Shown here: positions 21,954 to 33,231 of the stretch, one piece after another
Layout of the letters: each line of letters begins with the position of its first letter
Numbering within the stretch: position 1 is the first letter of the stretch
Source: Ostrinia nubilalis
Lineage: Eukaryota > Arthropoda > Insecta > Lepidoptera > Crambidae
DNA: 64,000 nt
Direction of reading: 5' to 3'
Assembly (NCBI RefSeq): GCF_963855985.1
Contig: NC_087096.1
Coordinates: forward strand, 6,820,001 to 6,884,000
Program-made: the position numbers and the translations under genes
Notes under the pieces: generated by a model
Told to the model about the DNA's origin: nothing
Databases searched by the model: none
The model's input: only the letters and a program-made list of their open reading frames with translations

Positions 21954-22581
21954 TACCCAAATACGGGTCGCGAAGTAAATATCTTACGAACGAAAGTTTC
22001 TTTTATGTAGCAAATAAAGTTTTTATTTTGCAATATTGTGATAGCTCATCTCTTTTTTTTTAGAAAAATGGCACATTAAAGGTTTGCTACCCCTGCTGTA
22101 GGACATTAATTTGGCGAAACTCATTCGATATAGCAGAGAGCAGCGAGTGCAGCCAGCTTAGTATGTTATTCAGGGATGTCGACGGAAGTGTGAATTATGC
22201 ACGCGAATATTTTATTGCTTCACAGTCGAAAGTTTGACGTTAGTTTACGTTTCAAGGGAATGAAAGCAGGAACGAATTTGTTCATGGATATTTTCGTAGT
22301 TTTTGTAGAGCAATACGTAACGACCTTTATACCAACATTACTTATCTTATTGCTTTTGCTATTATCACATAAGTATTAAATACATTATAGGTGCTGGGAC
22401 TCTTAAAATAATTTAGACTATCTTAAGAAATAGTTTTTCCACGAAATAATAAAGTGTATCACTATTTTACTTGCTAGTCAACTTCTTACAAATATTGGTC
22501 CAGGTACATACGTTTCTATCTGTATAAAGTAGCACGATAAATCGCTAGGATTTCGAGAATCATCAATAAGTGCGATATGCC
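21954..22581. other. No feature identified
   Basis: A 60-codon frame (22197-22379, +) ends in a hydrophobic leucine run that simply reads AT-rich DNA. No element seen. Confidence 0.4.
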
Positions 22582-23662
22582 CTCAGTGATTTTACGGACC
22601 TTTCGCTCGGTCAAAAGCCCTATTTGTCTCTATTGTGTTGACTGATTGATCTCTTTACACTGTGTTTGTAGGTATAGCTCGCCTCTATTGTGTTAAAATA
22701 CTGTTCTCTTTTTACTATGTCTGTAGGTATAGTTCGCAAGCTTTTCGCAGGTTTAAACGTTGAAATTGCGTTAAATGAATCAAACAATCTCCAATACGAT
22801 CTCAGTGACGGACCTTTGGCTCGGTCTAAAGCCCTATTTGTCTCTAATGTATTGACATACTGATCTCTCCACACTGTGTCCGTAAGTATGGCTCGCTAGC
22901 TTTTCGCAGGTTTAAACGTTGAAACTGCGTTAAGTGAATCAAACAATCTCCAATACGATCTCAGTGATTTCTTGCGTACTTTTCGCTTGGTCAACAAAAG
23001 CCCTATTTGTCTCTAATGTATTGACATACTGATCTCTCCACACTGGGTCCGTAGGTATAGTTCGCAAGCTTTTCGCAGGTTTAAACATTGAAATTGCGTT
23101 AAATGAATCAAACACTCTCCGATACGATCTCAGTGATGTCTAGCGGACCTTTCGCTCGGTCAAAAGCCCAATTTGTCTCTAATGTGTTGACATACTGTTC
23201 TCTTTACACTGTGTCTGTAGGTATGGCTCGCTCGCTAGCTAGCTAGGTTTAAACGTGAAATTGCATTAAATGAAATTGCATGAAATGATTAAACACTCTC
23301 CGATACGTTCTCAGTGATTTCTTGCAGAAAAAGAATAAGATTAAGAATTTTAATGTTCATTACATGTCTAATTTTCAATACATTTTCTTATTAATAATAA
23401 TCAATTGCAGTATCAATAAGAAAGAAATACAAATCATGTCCAAATAAATAAATTAATACAAATAGAGTTAATGTCAATTAAATGTCAAATAAATAGTGGG
23501 TAAACAACAGTGTCAATAATAATAATAATTATCAGACCTTTCGCTCGATCAAAAGCCCTAATTTGTCTCTAATGTGTTGACATACTGATCTCTCCACACT
23601 GTGTCCGTAGGTATGACTCGCTAGCTTTTCGCAGGTTTAAACGTTGAAATTGCGTTAAATAC
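22582..23662 (+). repeat. Degenerate tandem array, unit 159-219 bp
   Basis: Units begin CTCAGTGA at 22582, 22801, 22960, 23129 and 23310. Each runs through GGACCTTTCGCTCGGTC, AAAGCCCTATTTGTCTCTA, a CACTGTGTCCGTAGGTATGG block, TTTTCGCAGGTTTAAACG and TTGCGTTAAATGAATCAAAC. Unit 1 is longer because an internal segment (CTCTATTGTGTT...GTAGGTATAG) is itself doubled. The fifth unit is split by an AT-rich insertion. Spacing varies and there are no regular unique spacers, so this is a minisatellite-like array, not a CRISPR. Confidence 0.85.
23327..23533. other. 207-bp AT-rich insertion in the tandem array
   Basis: Interrupts unit 5 after CTCAGTGATTTCTTGCA; the unit resumes at GACCTTTCGCTCGATC (23534). 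The insert is rich in AATAA and TGTCAA words and ends in an AAT run. Without clear target duplications its origin is open. Confidence 0.6.
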
Positions 23663-25086
23663 AATCGGATGCTAATTACACGGCGCGTTTTATGGACCTT
23701 TCCAATAGCTCGTTATTCTTAATTGGGGTCGTATAAGTGAAGAGCTCATAATAAATTAGTAAATTCAAACATTGAAAGGTCACACTCATTAACAGTTAAG
23801 TATGATAAGCATGTTATTCTGTGAATGTAATCTCATTTACGTTAAATAAAAACCAAAATACGGAGTTTAACATATCAACATGATAAAAGCCTTCAAGGGA
23901 TTTAAAACTGTATCTTAATACACGGTTCGTAGCATTTCGTTTGATGTGCCTGTTTAGTCATTGTTTGTTGAAAAGTATTATAGAATTTTTGCTTTTTTTT
24001 CACACATTAATAAAGCTTTTTGGTGACAAATTAATATAAAACAAAACGTTTAGATACTTTTTGCAGGCACGTTAAAAATTAGTTTTATTGAAACGCAACA
24101 TTATTAAGTCTCATACCAAGCCTAAGTTATAACTGCATTCAATGTAAATAAGGGCTACAATAATTCGTTGGATGTATAAAACAAAATTAAAACTATTAAC
24201 AAGACCAAACATGAACCCAAATGCGTGAACAGCAAAGCACAAAAAACATTGTAACGCCAGTTCCCGCCGAAACAAGCGGCAGATACGAGTATGTGACCCG
24301 AACAGAAGCGGTCTACATAACATTGTATTGTCAACATCCAACATAATGCAGCACGCGAATAACAAATTACGTGTCCCTTCTAACCTCAACGGATTCCTTG
24401 TTTTTAATCTCCCAACTCGACCCAACAATCCCGAATGAAAGGCATCTTTACGCCGAATTAACTTTTCTCAGTTACAAATATTTGATTGAAATTTTCGTTT
24501 TAAATCGCCGAAAAATAATCAAAGTCGTCCAAAGGGCGTACTGAAGTGGAAGCTTCCAGTTGAACAAATCCCCTAATTATTACTGCATTTGATCAATTTG
24601 ACAGTGAAAACAAAAGATTCGAATACAAATTTCCTGCACTGGAAAATAAATGTTTGGTTACTTGAATTGAATGTTAACCTATAACTTTTTTGTGTAAGCA
24701 GTAACCAAACCATTTTTTTTTTCAGTGTGAACTACCCATTTTAAATATTTCATTAATATCTCAACTTTAAAAAACTACATGAAACCAAATACATCGAATT
24801 AGAAAAAGCTACTTGAAGCTTGTGCCAAAGAACCCTAAAAACCAAGTCGATGTATCCATTTTTTTGAAGTCAAATCAATTTATTTAACTCTACAGCCTGA
24901 TTTGACGCGACACTCGGATCCGTATCAATTCGTTTTATGTCTTGCAGTTCATTTGAAAGTATAATCGAGTAGGTGTGTTAGTACTGGCTTATCGATGTGC
25001 TCTGGTATCGCGAAGTTTTCCCTCCAAAAGTGTCTTCCCTATTTCCTTGCGATAATCCGTATCCCATATATCTCGCTGTACACTAT
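23663..25086. other. No feature identified
   Basis: Reading frames at 24111-24428 (-) are short and unrecognisable. No repeat shared with the window. Confidence 0.4.
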
Positions 25087-25204
25087 GGCTGGGTTGCACC
25101 ATCTTATTTTAACTTTGACAAACGTCAAAAATATGTCAAACTCCATACAAAAAACACCAGTTATCGTTATAGTTACGGTCCAAGTTAGGTGGTGCAACTC
25201 AGCC
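25087..25204 (-). mobile_element. 118-bp MITE (GGCTGAGTTGCACCAC family), copy 2
   Basis: Reverse-oriented. Begins GGCTGGGTTGCACCATC and ends GGTGGTGCAACTCAGCC on the plus strand, flanked by TAT on both sides. Confidence 0.75.
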
Positions 25205-25530
25205 TATGTGTTTGTGTATAGCCCGGCCGACCAGATACTGATGAAGAGCATTAATACTCTACGTGACATTGCTTTGCCTAAATCACAATAGGTGGAGGCC
25301 AAATAAAGTGTCGCAGCGTGAATACGAATCGCCAACAAATCTGTATTAACTTAGAAAGAGGAGTAAGTCATCAGGGTAAACACTCTTCCGGCTAATTTAG
25401 TGACGGGTCATTATGACTGTTTTTGTGTGGATTTGGTGTTTTTTCAGACGAAACGACGTGCTTAAAAGCAAGTCAATACTCAATAAGTTTATTGCTTCCA
25501 TGATAAGACAGAATATGAATAATAATTTGT
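25205..25530. other. No feature identified
   Basis: Nothing recognisable between the MITE and the hairpins. Confidence 0.4.
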
Positions 25531-25615
25531 AACTTAAGTTACACGTTTCTACATACACTTTCAACAGATAAGTCTAGTTCACTTCATAAAGTTGTAGAAA
25601 CGTGTAAATTAAGTT
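25531..25615. repeat. 85-nt hairpin, 23-bp stem
   Basis: AACTTAAGTTACACGTTTCTACA (25531-25553) pairs with 25593-25615 at 22 of 23 positions around a 39-nt loop. Length and stem would suit a small foldback element or a precursor-like hairpin. There is no evidence of expression. Confidence 0.6.
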
Positions 25616-25670
25616 AAAATGATAATCATATTGGGTGTCGATTTATTTACTTGATTATTCATAAAAATCT

Positions 25671-25706
25671 AAATTATAGCTTTGGAAGTTTCCAAAGCTG
25701 TAATTT
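25671..25706. repeat. 36-nt hairpin, 17-bp stem with 2-nt loop
   Basis: AAATTATAGCTTTGGAA and TTCCAAAGCTGTAATTT pair at 16 of 17 positions (the exception is G-T), separated by GT. A near-perfect palindrome likely to extrude or to be unstable. Confidence 0.65.
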
Positions 25707-26145
25707 AAATTTGAAATTAGTTTAAATTCAAACTGTTTTAACCTATTATATCCCACGTAAATAATTAAAAGATGTTTCAACACAAAACAATTCAGAGAAC
25801 GTGAAAATAGGTGCTTATCAAGCTGCAGTAAGTTCACTTGAAACGTTGTTGTTCTAACGTTTTCGCGCATAGTTGCCAACTTAATGCGAACAGTTAATAA
25901 CTATACGTTTGTAATGTATTTCTGAACTTTAGGGGCGTTGCTGGCATAGTCGTACGGGCGGGGTACGTAAATTATTCTTTAACTGCTGTCTTTACAATGC
26001 AAAGTCGATAGATTAAATGCAGTTTAGTAGCAAAATGTATCTATAAACGTGCAATACTTTACAGCTACTTGTCTTGAACTGTTGACATTATTACTCATAC
26101 TTAATTTTCACACATAAGGTATGTAGGTATGTTCATGCCAATTCT
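25707..26145. other. No feature identified
   Basis: Nothing recognisable; AT-rich with one antisense 74-codon frame of no known kind. Confidence 0.4.
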
Positions 26146-26373
26146 AATATTAAAATTGTGAAAATAACTCTGTCTGTCTTTTACATATAAACTATTGAAT
26201 TACATAAGAACGATTTTTATGAAATTTGGTAAAAAGATAGTTTAAGTCCCGAGAAAGGTCATAAGATAGTCTTTCTCCCGGTTTTTTAAACAGGGACGCG
26301 GGCGATATTTTTTTTATTTGACAGACAAAATTTCACGCTGGTGAAGCGGTGGGTCAAAGCTTAGTCCCATTAA
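26146..26373 (+). mobile_element. Decayed Helitron-like element
   Basis: Shares the order of blocks with 33232-33464: CTAATATTAAAATTGTG, CTGTCTGTC, TTTTTATGAAATTTGGTA, AAGATAGTTTAAGTCCCGAG, TTTTAAACAGGGACGCGGGC, then a degraded GC-rich end (CACGCTGGTGAAGCGGTGGG) and GCTTAG in place of GCTAG. Older than the 33232 copy. Confidence 0.65.
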
Positions 26374-26747
26374 TAAATATTCATATTATAACGTTCAGTC
26401 GTTTTAAAACATTCAAATTCGTTCACGCAATTATAGGGCACCAATAAAAATAACTCTTTGCAAATTCATTTCAAAATTCATGGGCATGGAACGGACAGTA
26501 TGACGTGATCCGGACTATTTGCCTTTATGATTTAATTTCCATGGAATTGCTTCTCTCCCTCCAAGGAAATATCAACAACACGTCCAAATTGGATGAACGT
26601 TTCTTTATTTAGAACGTTGTTAACCGTTTGAGGTTTGTTTTTTAATAAAGGCAACGAGTTTTCGCATTTTCCGGTTCTGCAATTAAAATACTTGTGATTT
26701 ATTTGCCTATTTTCCATTATTTGCGTACTCAATACGCAAATCGTTAT
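26374..26747. other. No feature identified
   Basis: AT-rich; a 66-codon minus frame is not recognisable. Confidence 0.4.
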
Positions 26748-26886
26748 TTTTATTAGCGAATTGAGTCGCTTCTCAAACTAAATTTTAAATTTAATTTAAA
26801 GAACTTGAAAAAATCGAACTGCCTAAGGCGGGACTCGAACCCACGACCTTGCCGGGCGACTGCTCTTCTAACTGAGCTACTTAGAC
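26748..26886 (-). mobile_element. tRNA-derived SINE, simple copy
   Basis: On the minus strand: GTCTAAGTAGCTCAGTTAGA (A-box region), AGAGCAGTCGCCCGGCAAGG, GTGGGTTCGAGTCCCGCC (B box), TTAGGCAGTTCGATTTTTTC, then an AT-rich body and TTTGAGAAGCGACTCAATTC. The best reference copy of this SINE in the window, since it keeps both pol III promoter boxes in order. It cannot be a functional tRNA gene: the acceptor and anticodon stems do not form. Confidence 0.75.
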
Positions 26887-27769
26887 ACTGGATGAAGCAC
26901 AAGAACCGCATGAGACCCCGGTATACAATTATTGATTTCTATTGTGTCTCTATTTGCTTTTACTTGAAGAGTTATTAAAAAAAAAACACTTTTTCTAAAT
27001 AAAGTATGCGAATGCAAAAAAAAACTGTAAAAATAGAAGGTTTTTAGCCAAAAAGATTAACTCCCACTCAGCTTATTAGACTAGCCTAGTTAAAACCAAC
27101 TCCAAAAACATTTTACTTAACTGAAGATTCGTGACCTAACTATTAAACCACAAAAGAATTCGTGTTAAACTAATTGTAAGATCTAATTAGAAGTTAATTG
27201 AAATTGGAGCACAATTGAAGATAATGAACTGTGAGAGCCAAGTATTCCGGATTCCAATTCACGAAAATTTCGGAAACTTCAGTATTGGGAAAGGAAAACC
27301 TTCTTTTAATATACTTAGAGGATAAAAGGAAAGCTGAAATCAATACTCTAGTACTTTATTAAGTAAAGATATTTTTATACAAAGCAGTAATACGTATTAA
27401 AATTTCATAAAAATTGTTCCATAGCATTCGCAATCCATAGTAAGGGCGTGTTCTATTTCTATGGATAATTTTATCGACGAAAATATTTTTAATTTGGGAC
27501 TTGACCCATCTGTCGCTAAATTACTAGTATAAGGTTAGATATAATAAAGTTAACCTAGAAGAAGTTTCCTCTCACATAAACAAAAATCATTCATTCATTA
27601 ATCTGCAGTAACTCATAGTGAATAATCTTCGACATATTGAAATGACGCAGCATTTTCCCGTATAAAGTAACATCAGGAGTCAAAGCGGATTATGTTTCGT
27701 ATGCAATTTTTTTCCTTTTATAGTGAGCTTTTCAGTAAAAGTCGTGTCGGGTGCACGCGCACTGAATTT
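26887..27769. other. No feature identified
   Basis: No recognisable coding frame or repeat. Confidence 0.4.
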
Positions 27770-27776
27770 TATAACT

Positions 27777-28092
27777 CAGGGTTTCTCAAACTTTCGGCTC
27801 CACGAACCCCTGTTATATGTAGTTTCCAGGTGACAGAGAACCCTTTAAAATTAGATAATTAAAATCCCCCTCCCCCCAAACAAAACATTAAAATTGAGTA
27901 TTGAAAAAAATTAGGTTTTAATTTCAATAAATTGCCAAAGAAAATGTCATTTTAATATTGATGTGAAGAAACAAACACTGTTTCTTGTTGCAAATGTCAA
28001 TTTTAAGAGTAAATTTGGAAATTATTTAGTTTAGCACCATTACGTAAATTTTTTCCCATGGGGGTTCGCTTACCCCACATTGAGAAACCCTG
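27777..28092. mobile_element. hAT-like non-autonomous element, 316 bp
   Basis: Terminal inverted repeats CAGGGTTTCTCAA and TTGAGAAACCCTG are perfect over 13 bp and match the CAGGG...CCCTG ends of hAT elements. TATAACT flanks it on both sides (27770-27776 and 28093-28099), 7 bp visible where hAT normally gives 8. The interior is AT-rich and non-coding. Confidence 0.75.
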
Positions 28093-28099
28093 TATAACT

Positions 28100-28680
28100 G
28101 AACAGGATTCCGTTATAGAAACACGACGTGTCGTAAAATTTTTAGTCGCAAAACTCTAGTACTAAAGTTTAGTGTCTGCATTTTTGTCTGCATCAGCAGT
28201 TTTGCATAATCATAATATAATGTGAACTCGATTTTATATCACGATTTTTTTTAATCCATGTCGTATTTTATTGTCATTAAATAGTGTTTGTGATGGCTAG
28301 CTAACTTGATGACCTACGACAGTTAAAGACACAATTTTAATCGGAATGGGGAAAAAATACAGTAGATTTTAAGAACTCACAGCATTATTTTGAACTTTTC
28401 ACTCACAGCTGTTTAATCCTACACTTCCATTACTATTGTCATTTATTTTAAAGATTTTAACTCTTTTCAAAGAAATAACAAAAGTTCTTTGTAACTCCCA
28501 ATTTTTCATATCGACCCAGTTTTAATTTCCAATTTACTGACATTTCCCTATTTAAAGTCTCCATTCACATCACCCCATTGAAAAAGAACAATGGACGTCA
28601 CATCGTCGACGTCACAGCTTCAAAACGGTCATTCCGTTCAGCATTTCAATTTCAGTCGGGATATTTTACTGATACAATAA
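28100..28680. other. No feature identified
   Basis: AT-rich. The only frame of size (28578-28922) runs across the neighbouring mobile element and is not a gene. Confidence 0.4.
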
Positions 28681-28862
28681 GGCTTCTTGTACACGCTAAG
28701 AAATTTCACCGTGTCTATGGCAGACAAGACAAAAATTTCGTCGGACCTAGCTACGTAAAATTTATAACACAATGCGCGTCCGCAATTGTTTATTGGTCAG
28801 CGCCGGAGCAACGTGCACGGTTCGTGTATAAACGGCACGAATTCTCGCATAAGCCCGGTGAC

Positions 28863-31800
28863 TTTTTTTTTTTTTTTTTTTTTTTATGTGATAGGAGGCA
28901 AACGAGCACACGGATCACCTGATGGTAAGTGATTACCGTCGCCCATAGACACCCGCAGACCCAGGGGCGTTACAGGTGCGTTGCCGGCCTTTAAGGTAAA
29001 GATACGCTCTCCTCTTGAAAGCTTGCAGGTCGTATCCGTCCGGAAACACCGCAGACGACAGTCCATTCCACAGTTTGGTTGTACGGGGCAGAAAGTTTCT
29101 AGAGAAACGTACTGTTGTGGACTGCCAACCATCTAAGTGATGGGGGTGGAAGTGCTGTCGGGTAGATCGGTGGCGAAAAGTGGCGGCAGGAATAAGTCCG
29201 GATAATTCTTCGGAGCACTCCCCGTGATACATGCGATAGAATATGCACAGTGAGGATACATCTCTACGCAGCGCCAAGGGGTCAAGCCGATCCGAAATGT
29301 CCTGGCAGTCAACGATTCGAGCTGCTCTCCGTTCAATGCGGTCCAGAGGGAGAAGCTGGTACTGGGGCGCACCTGCCCAAAGATGAGAACAGTATTCCAT
29401 ATGAGGCCGAACCTGCGCCTTGTAAAGTTGCAGACGATGTGCTGGAGTGAAATACCGTCTCGATCTATTGAGCACACCAAGCTTCTTCGAGGCTAATTTA
29501 GCCTTACCCTCTAAATGACCACGGAACTGGACTTCGCTCGATATGTCGACACCAAGGATTCCGATATTGGCTGAGGCAGTTAGGGGAGTGCTCTCGAAAC
29601 AGCGGGATACGACAAACGGCAACTTTTTGGCGGTGAACGCGCAAACTTGTGTCTTTGTAGGGTTAAATTGGACCAAATTGCGTCGACCCCAGTCTGAGAC
29701 CTCCTTCAAGGAGGTTTCAATGTCGGACACAAGTTTGTTACGGCTCTCAATGACGTTCTCCCGAGAGATATTTGCGCGGCCGGTATAAGCGGCATCAACC
29801 GTGCTGTCGTCCGCATAGCAATGAATGCCGCTAATTTGCAGCATATCATTGATATGCAGAAGGAAGAGCGTAGGCGATAGCACACAGCCTTGGGGGACAC
29901 CAGCATTCACAGACATAGAGTCTGAGCATTTGCTGTCGACAACGACCTTAATGCTTCTGTCTGCTAAAAAGCTGGCGACCCATCCGCATAATTTCTCGGG
30001 AAGCCCATAGGAAGGGAGCTTCGAAAGAAGCGCTTTGTGCCAAACCCGATCGAAGGCCTTCGCCATATCCAAACTGACCGCCAATGCTTCCCCCTTAGTC
30101 TCGATCGCCTGTGCCCAACAATGTGTCAAGTAGACCAGAAGATCACCAGCCGAGCGACCTCCACGGAAACCGTACTGTCGGTCACTTAGCAACTGGTGGG
30201 CCTCTAGGTACCGAAGGAGCTGGCTGTTGATAATGGATTCCATTATCTTCGAGAACAAGGAGGTGATTGCTATCGGCCTATAGTTGGACGGATTTGAGCG
30301 GTCACCTTTTTTAGGGATCGGGTGCACCAAAGCTGTTCTCCATGAGGTCGGGACTATGCCAGAGAGGTAGGAGAGCCGAAAAAGGCGCGTTAAAACCGGT
30401 GCTAACTCTGGAGCGCACGTCCTCAGCACGATAGGAGGGATTCCATCGGGCCCACTCGACTTATGGATATCCAGGGAAAATAGAGCCAGGCGTACTGAGC
30501 TTTGGTGGAACCGGATATCCGGCATACAGCTCTCACACCTTGGTATAATCGGTGGCTCATGTCCCCCGTCATCCAGTGTCGAGTTGGACGCAAAGAGTTT
30601 GCCCAGAAGATCGGCTTTCTCCTTTGCATCGTGGGCCAACGAACCGTTTCCCATGTGCAGGGGTGGAAATGATGGCGTGCAGAAATTTCCTTGGATAGCT
30701 TTGGCAAGAGACCAGAACGCACGAGTTCCAGAAGGAAGACGCTCTAGCTTCCCACCAATTCTACCAATGTGCTCCGACTTCGCCCTTGCAATGACTCTTT
30801 TGAAAGACCTAGAGGCAAAGTTAAACTCCTTTTTTAATGCGCTGGTGTTTTCATCCCGTAGCCTCGCTGCATTTGCCCAGGCTTGGTAGGATTCCTGCTT
30901 CCGGCGTAAAACCTTTTTGCAGGATTGACTAAACCAAGGCTGAGATTTGCCACCAATGGGAACAACAGAAGACGGTATGAAAAGTTCCATACCCTGCAGC
31001 ACCACATCAGCAACAAGATCAGCAACGATGCTGGGATCATCCTGCGTGAAGCAAACCTGCCTCCAGGGGTAAGATGCGAAGAAGGACCGCATCTCATCCC
31101 AGTCTGCTGACCTGTAGTGCCACACGCGGCGACTGCATGCAACTCGTGGTCGCGGCGAGCACGTGAGTGGCACCGTACTCCGGATAAGGCAATGGTCCGA
31201 GGAGCCCAGAGGGGCGCCAACGGATAGCTGATAGCCATCCGGATGGGAAGTCAGCAGAAGGTCTAACAGTGAAGGTTCTTGGCTCTCTACATCTGGGATT
31301 CGCGTGGGCGTAGTAACCAGTTGTGTCAAGCCATATGCGAAGGCGAAGTCGTGAACAGATCTCCCTGCATGATCGGTTTTGCTCGATCCGAGCCATTCGG
31401 TGTGATGGGCGTTGAAATCGCCAAGTATCACGATCTCTGCAGAGGGGATCTGCTGCTGCACTGATTCTGCAGCCATTTGGACGTGCTCAATGAGTCGGTC
31501 AGTTTCGGCATCACCGCTATGGGACCTATAGAGGCAGGCGTAGACGCGGGGGTGGTCATCGCTGTCTACGCGGAGCCATAAGGTGGAGAGGTCCCTGCTT
31601 TCGAGGTGGCTGAGGCGTCGAGAACTGATATTGCCCCCTACGTACACGCACACCCCGGCCCTAGGCACAAAGGCATGTTCCAGTTTATACCCAGGGTAGG
31701 AGAGATAAGATGTGTCCGCAGGAGACGATATCTGAGTCTCGGTTAAGAAAAGCAAGGCCGGCTTTGCTGTCTCAAGGTGGTGGTGAACAGCATTGAGGTT

Positions 31801-32206
31801 AGAGTGTAAGCCCCTGATATTGCAAAAGTCCACGGCCAGCGTGGCAGGGGGTGCCATGGTAAATTTGCTCTTGCCCCAGGTGTTGAGCGCGGTTTTGCCC
31901 TCCCCAGAGTACGAGGGGCGGCCTGGGCATCCACGCTCAGGTGTGTTGTGTCCTGAGCATGGATGTCCAGGGAGGGATTCTCCAACGCTAACGCAGCTGG
32001 TACCCTCCTGGGGTAAAATAGTTTTTAACTGCGCTATCATTAGGAGGTGGGGAGGGGGGGGGGGGGGTTGGGCCTCCGGTACCCTCACTCACTCGGCGAA
32101 ACACAACACAAGTGCTGCTTCACGCCGGTTTTCTGTGAGGCCGTGGTATCACTCCGGTCGAGCCGGCCCATTCGTGCCGAAGCATGGCTCTCCCACGGTA
32201 AAAAAC
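28863..32206 (-). mobile_element. Near-complete CR1-like LINE
   Basis: Read on the minus strand the element starts ACCGTGGGAGAGCCATGCTT, has a short GC-rich leader with a C-run, a single long ORF, a 3' end with CACTTACCATCAGGTGATCC and a 23-nt A tail (poly-T at 28863-28885). TGAC followed by T occurs at both borders (28859-28862 and 32207-32210), giving a likely duplication of about 8 bp, though the overlap with the tail leaves its exact length open. No separate ORF1 was found. The leader start is the one I associate with complete lepidopteran CR1/Zenon-type copies, so 5' truncation is not evident. A 3' fragment of the same family lies at 39988-40138. Confidence 0.85.
28933..32088 (-). CDS. 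CR1-like LINE ORF2: APE endonuclease and reverse transcriptase
   Basis: A 1051-codon frame with no stop or frameshift. It nicks target DNA and reverse-transcribes the element RNA. From the ATG at 32088 the residues are: endonuclease start [10 protein letters not shown] near 88, catalytic TET near 116, GDFN at 223-226 and SDH at 297-299; reverse transcriptase with [16 protein letters not shown], motif A Asp at 674 (SLDMAKAFD), motif B VPQG at 731-734 and motif C YADD at 758-761; and a C-terminus ending in [16 protein letters not shown] before GVYGRR. All key catalytic residues are present. A second ATG at residue 78 sits in a strong context (ACCATGG) directly before the endonuclease and is the more likely start, giving 974 residues. 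The family looks like CR1 (Zenon-type), by recognition only. The copy could still be able to move. Several antisense frames overlap it and are shadows. Confidence 0.9.
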   Translation of the reverse strand: MRVPEAQPPPPPPHLLMIAQLKTILPQEGTSCVSVGESLPGHPCSGHNTPERGCPGRPSYSGEGKTALNTWGKSKFTMAPPATLAVDFCNIRGLHSNLNAVHHHLETAKPALLFLTETQISSPADTSYLSYPGYKLEHAFVPRAGVCVYVGGNISSRRLSHLESRDLSTLWLRVDSDDHPRVYACLYRSHSGDAETDRLIEHVQMAAESVQQQIPSAEIVILGDFNAHHTEWLGSSKTDHAGRSVHDFAFAYGLTQLVTTPTRIPDVESQEPSLLDLLLTSHPDGYQLSVGAPLGSSDHCLIRSTVPLTCSPRPRVACSRRVWHYRSADWDEMRSFFASYPWRQVCFTQDDPSIVADLVADVVLQGMELFIPSSVVPIGGKSQPWFSQSCKKVLRRKQESYQAWANAARLRDENTSALKKEFNFASRSFKRVIARAKSEHIGRIGGKLERLPSGTRAFWSLAKAIQGNFCTPSFPPLHMGNGSLAHDAKEKADLLGKLFASNSTLDDGGHEPPIIPRCESCMPDIRFHQSSVRLALFSLDIHKSSGPDGIPPIVLRTCAPELAPVLTRLFRLSYLSGIVPTSWRTALVHPIPKKGDRSNPSNYRPIAITSLFSKIMESIINSQLLRYLEAHQLLSDRQYGFRGGRSAGDLLVYLTHCWAQAIETKGEALAVSLDMAKAFDRVWHKALLSKLPSYGLPEKLCGWVASFLADRSIKVVVDSKCSDSMSVNAGVPQGCVLSPTLFLLHINDMLQISGIHCYADDSTVDAAYTGRANISRENVIESRNKLVSDIETSLKEVSDWGRRNLVQFNPTKTQVCAFTAKKLPFVVSRCFESTPLTASANIGILGVDISSEVQFRGHLEGKAKLASKKLGVLNRSRRYFTPAHRLQLYKAQVRPHMEYCSHLWAGAPQYQLLPLDRIERRAARIVDCQDISDRLDPLALRRDVSSLCIFYRMYHGECSEELSGLIPAATFRHRSTRQHFHPHHLDGWQSTTVRFSRNFLPRTTKLWNGLSSAVFPDGYDLQAFKRRAYLYLKGRQRTCNAPGSAGVYGRR

Positions 32207-32234
32207 TGACTTTTCTTACCGTGTACAAGAAGCC

Positions 32235-32872
32235 TAAAAGACACTCGGCAGTGTCATGTTTTGACGTGGGTAATATTATCGCTTTGTATCCACGCACTAT
32301 TCAGACGAGCGTTGAATCGTGATGTTAACAAAATCGTTGAAAACAGCTCTTGTGATGAAGGACGGGATGCTAAAGGCAATGATAACTTAGATAATGTTTT
32401 CTATGTGGACTGTTATGGGGTCATCAATTGTCTACGTAGAGATGTTACTTGACAATGGTTTCTGTTTAAAGGAACCTCACCTACTCGTACTACATGTAGT
32501 AGGTACATGTACGAGTACCTACCTTAAAGAAGTATCATAAACTGAAAGTATGTTATAATGAATGGATGTTTTTCACACCTTCATGTAATACTATTGGAAG
32601 GATTTTTCTGATACTTTTTACTAGATACGCGTATAAACTAAGCAACCATAATAATATACGCTCGTCGTAAAACATTGCGTAAAATAAATAATAACATAAC
32701 ATCATACCATGACGTCACATCAGGTTACATTGCTTGTCAACAAATCTAGGTTAAAATTCTACCCGTTATGTAGTTTATACTATAATGTAACTTGATCTCT
32801 CTACTAAATACTGTCTCATATAAAGACGAGTTCTTCGTTAAATGGGCGGTTAAAATAGCCTTCCACGTGTAA
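32235..32872. other. No gene; small palindrome at 32481-32520
   Basis: CTACTCGTAC and GTACGAGTA flank ACATGTAGTAGGTACAT, a small imperfect palindrome. Otherwise nothing is recognisable. Confidence 0.4.
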
Positions 32873-33231
32873 ATATCGATGGCTCCTACGTATACTGGCG
32901 TAAGTGAAAAAAGTAAATTTTACAGGAGAGCCATTTTAGTGGCCAGAACCATATTTTTGGGTCATATCTTCTGACCTACTAAAACGAATTTAATGAAATT
33001 TCACATTTAGCCTTAACATGTAATGCTTTTGCTATTGCTGTTATCAATTTTTATATTTTTCTTATATATTTTGAGATTTTACGCATTGCCCTTTTACGTC
33101 GGCATATTTCTATAATTTCATGTATATTGTTAAACGTAAAGAGACTTAAATGACAACGTAAATGTAATATTTTAAGCGATTACTCTCTTTATTTATGCAT
33201 GTAATTATTTTAATTGTTATCATGTGCTATA

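Larger units (their letters stand above)
28681..32232. mobile_element. TAA-flanked TIR element, split by the CR1-like LINE
   Basis: GGCTTCTTGTACACGCTAAG at 28681-28700 pairs with CTTACCGTGTACAAGAAGCC at 32215-32234 at 19 of 20 positions, and TAA flanks both outer ends. Removing the LINE leaves about 210 bp of non-coding DNA, the size of a MITE. The left part holds TATTGGTCAGCGCCGGAGC. The LINE entered about 8 bp inside the right terminal repeat. Confidence 0.65.

Noticed and set aside
22582..23662. CRISPR-like array
   Set aside because: Units are long, degenerate and contiguous, without regular unique spacers, and the sequence is eukaryotic.
26748..26886. Functional tRNA gene
   Set aside because: A and B boxes are present, but the stems do not form a cloverleaf and the sequence continues into a SINE body shared with other copies.
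29133..31985. Many short frames over the CR1-like LINE on both strands
   Set aside because: GC-rich coding DNA produces such frames; none has its own domain.
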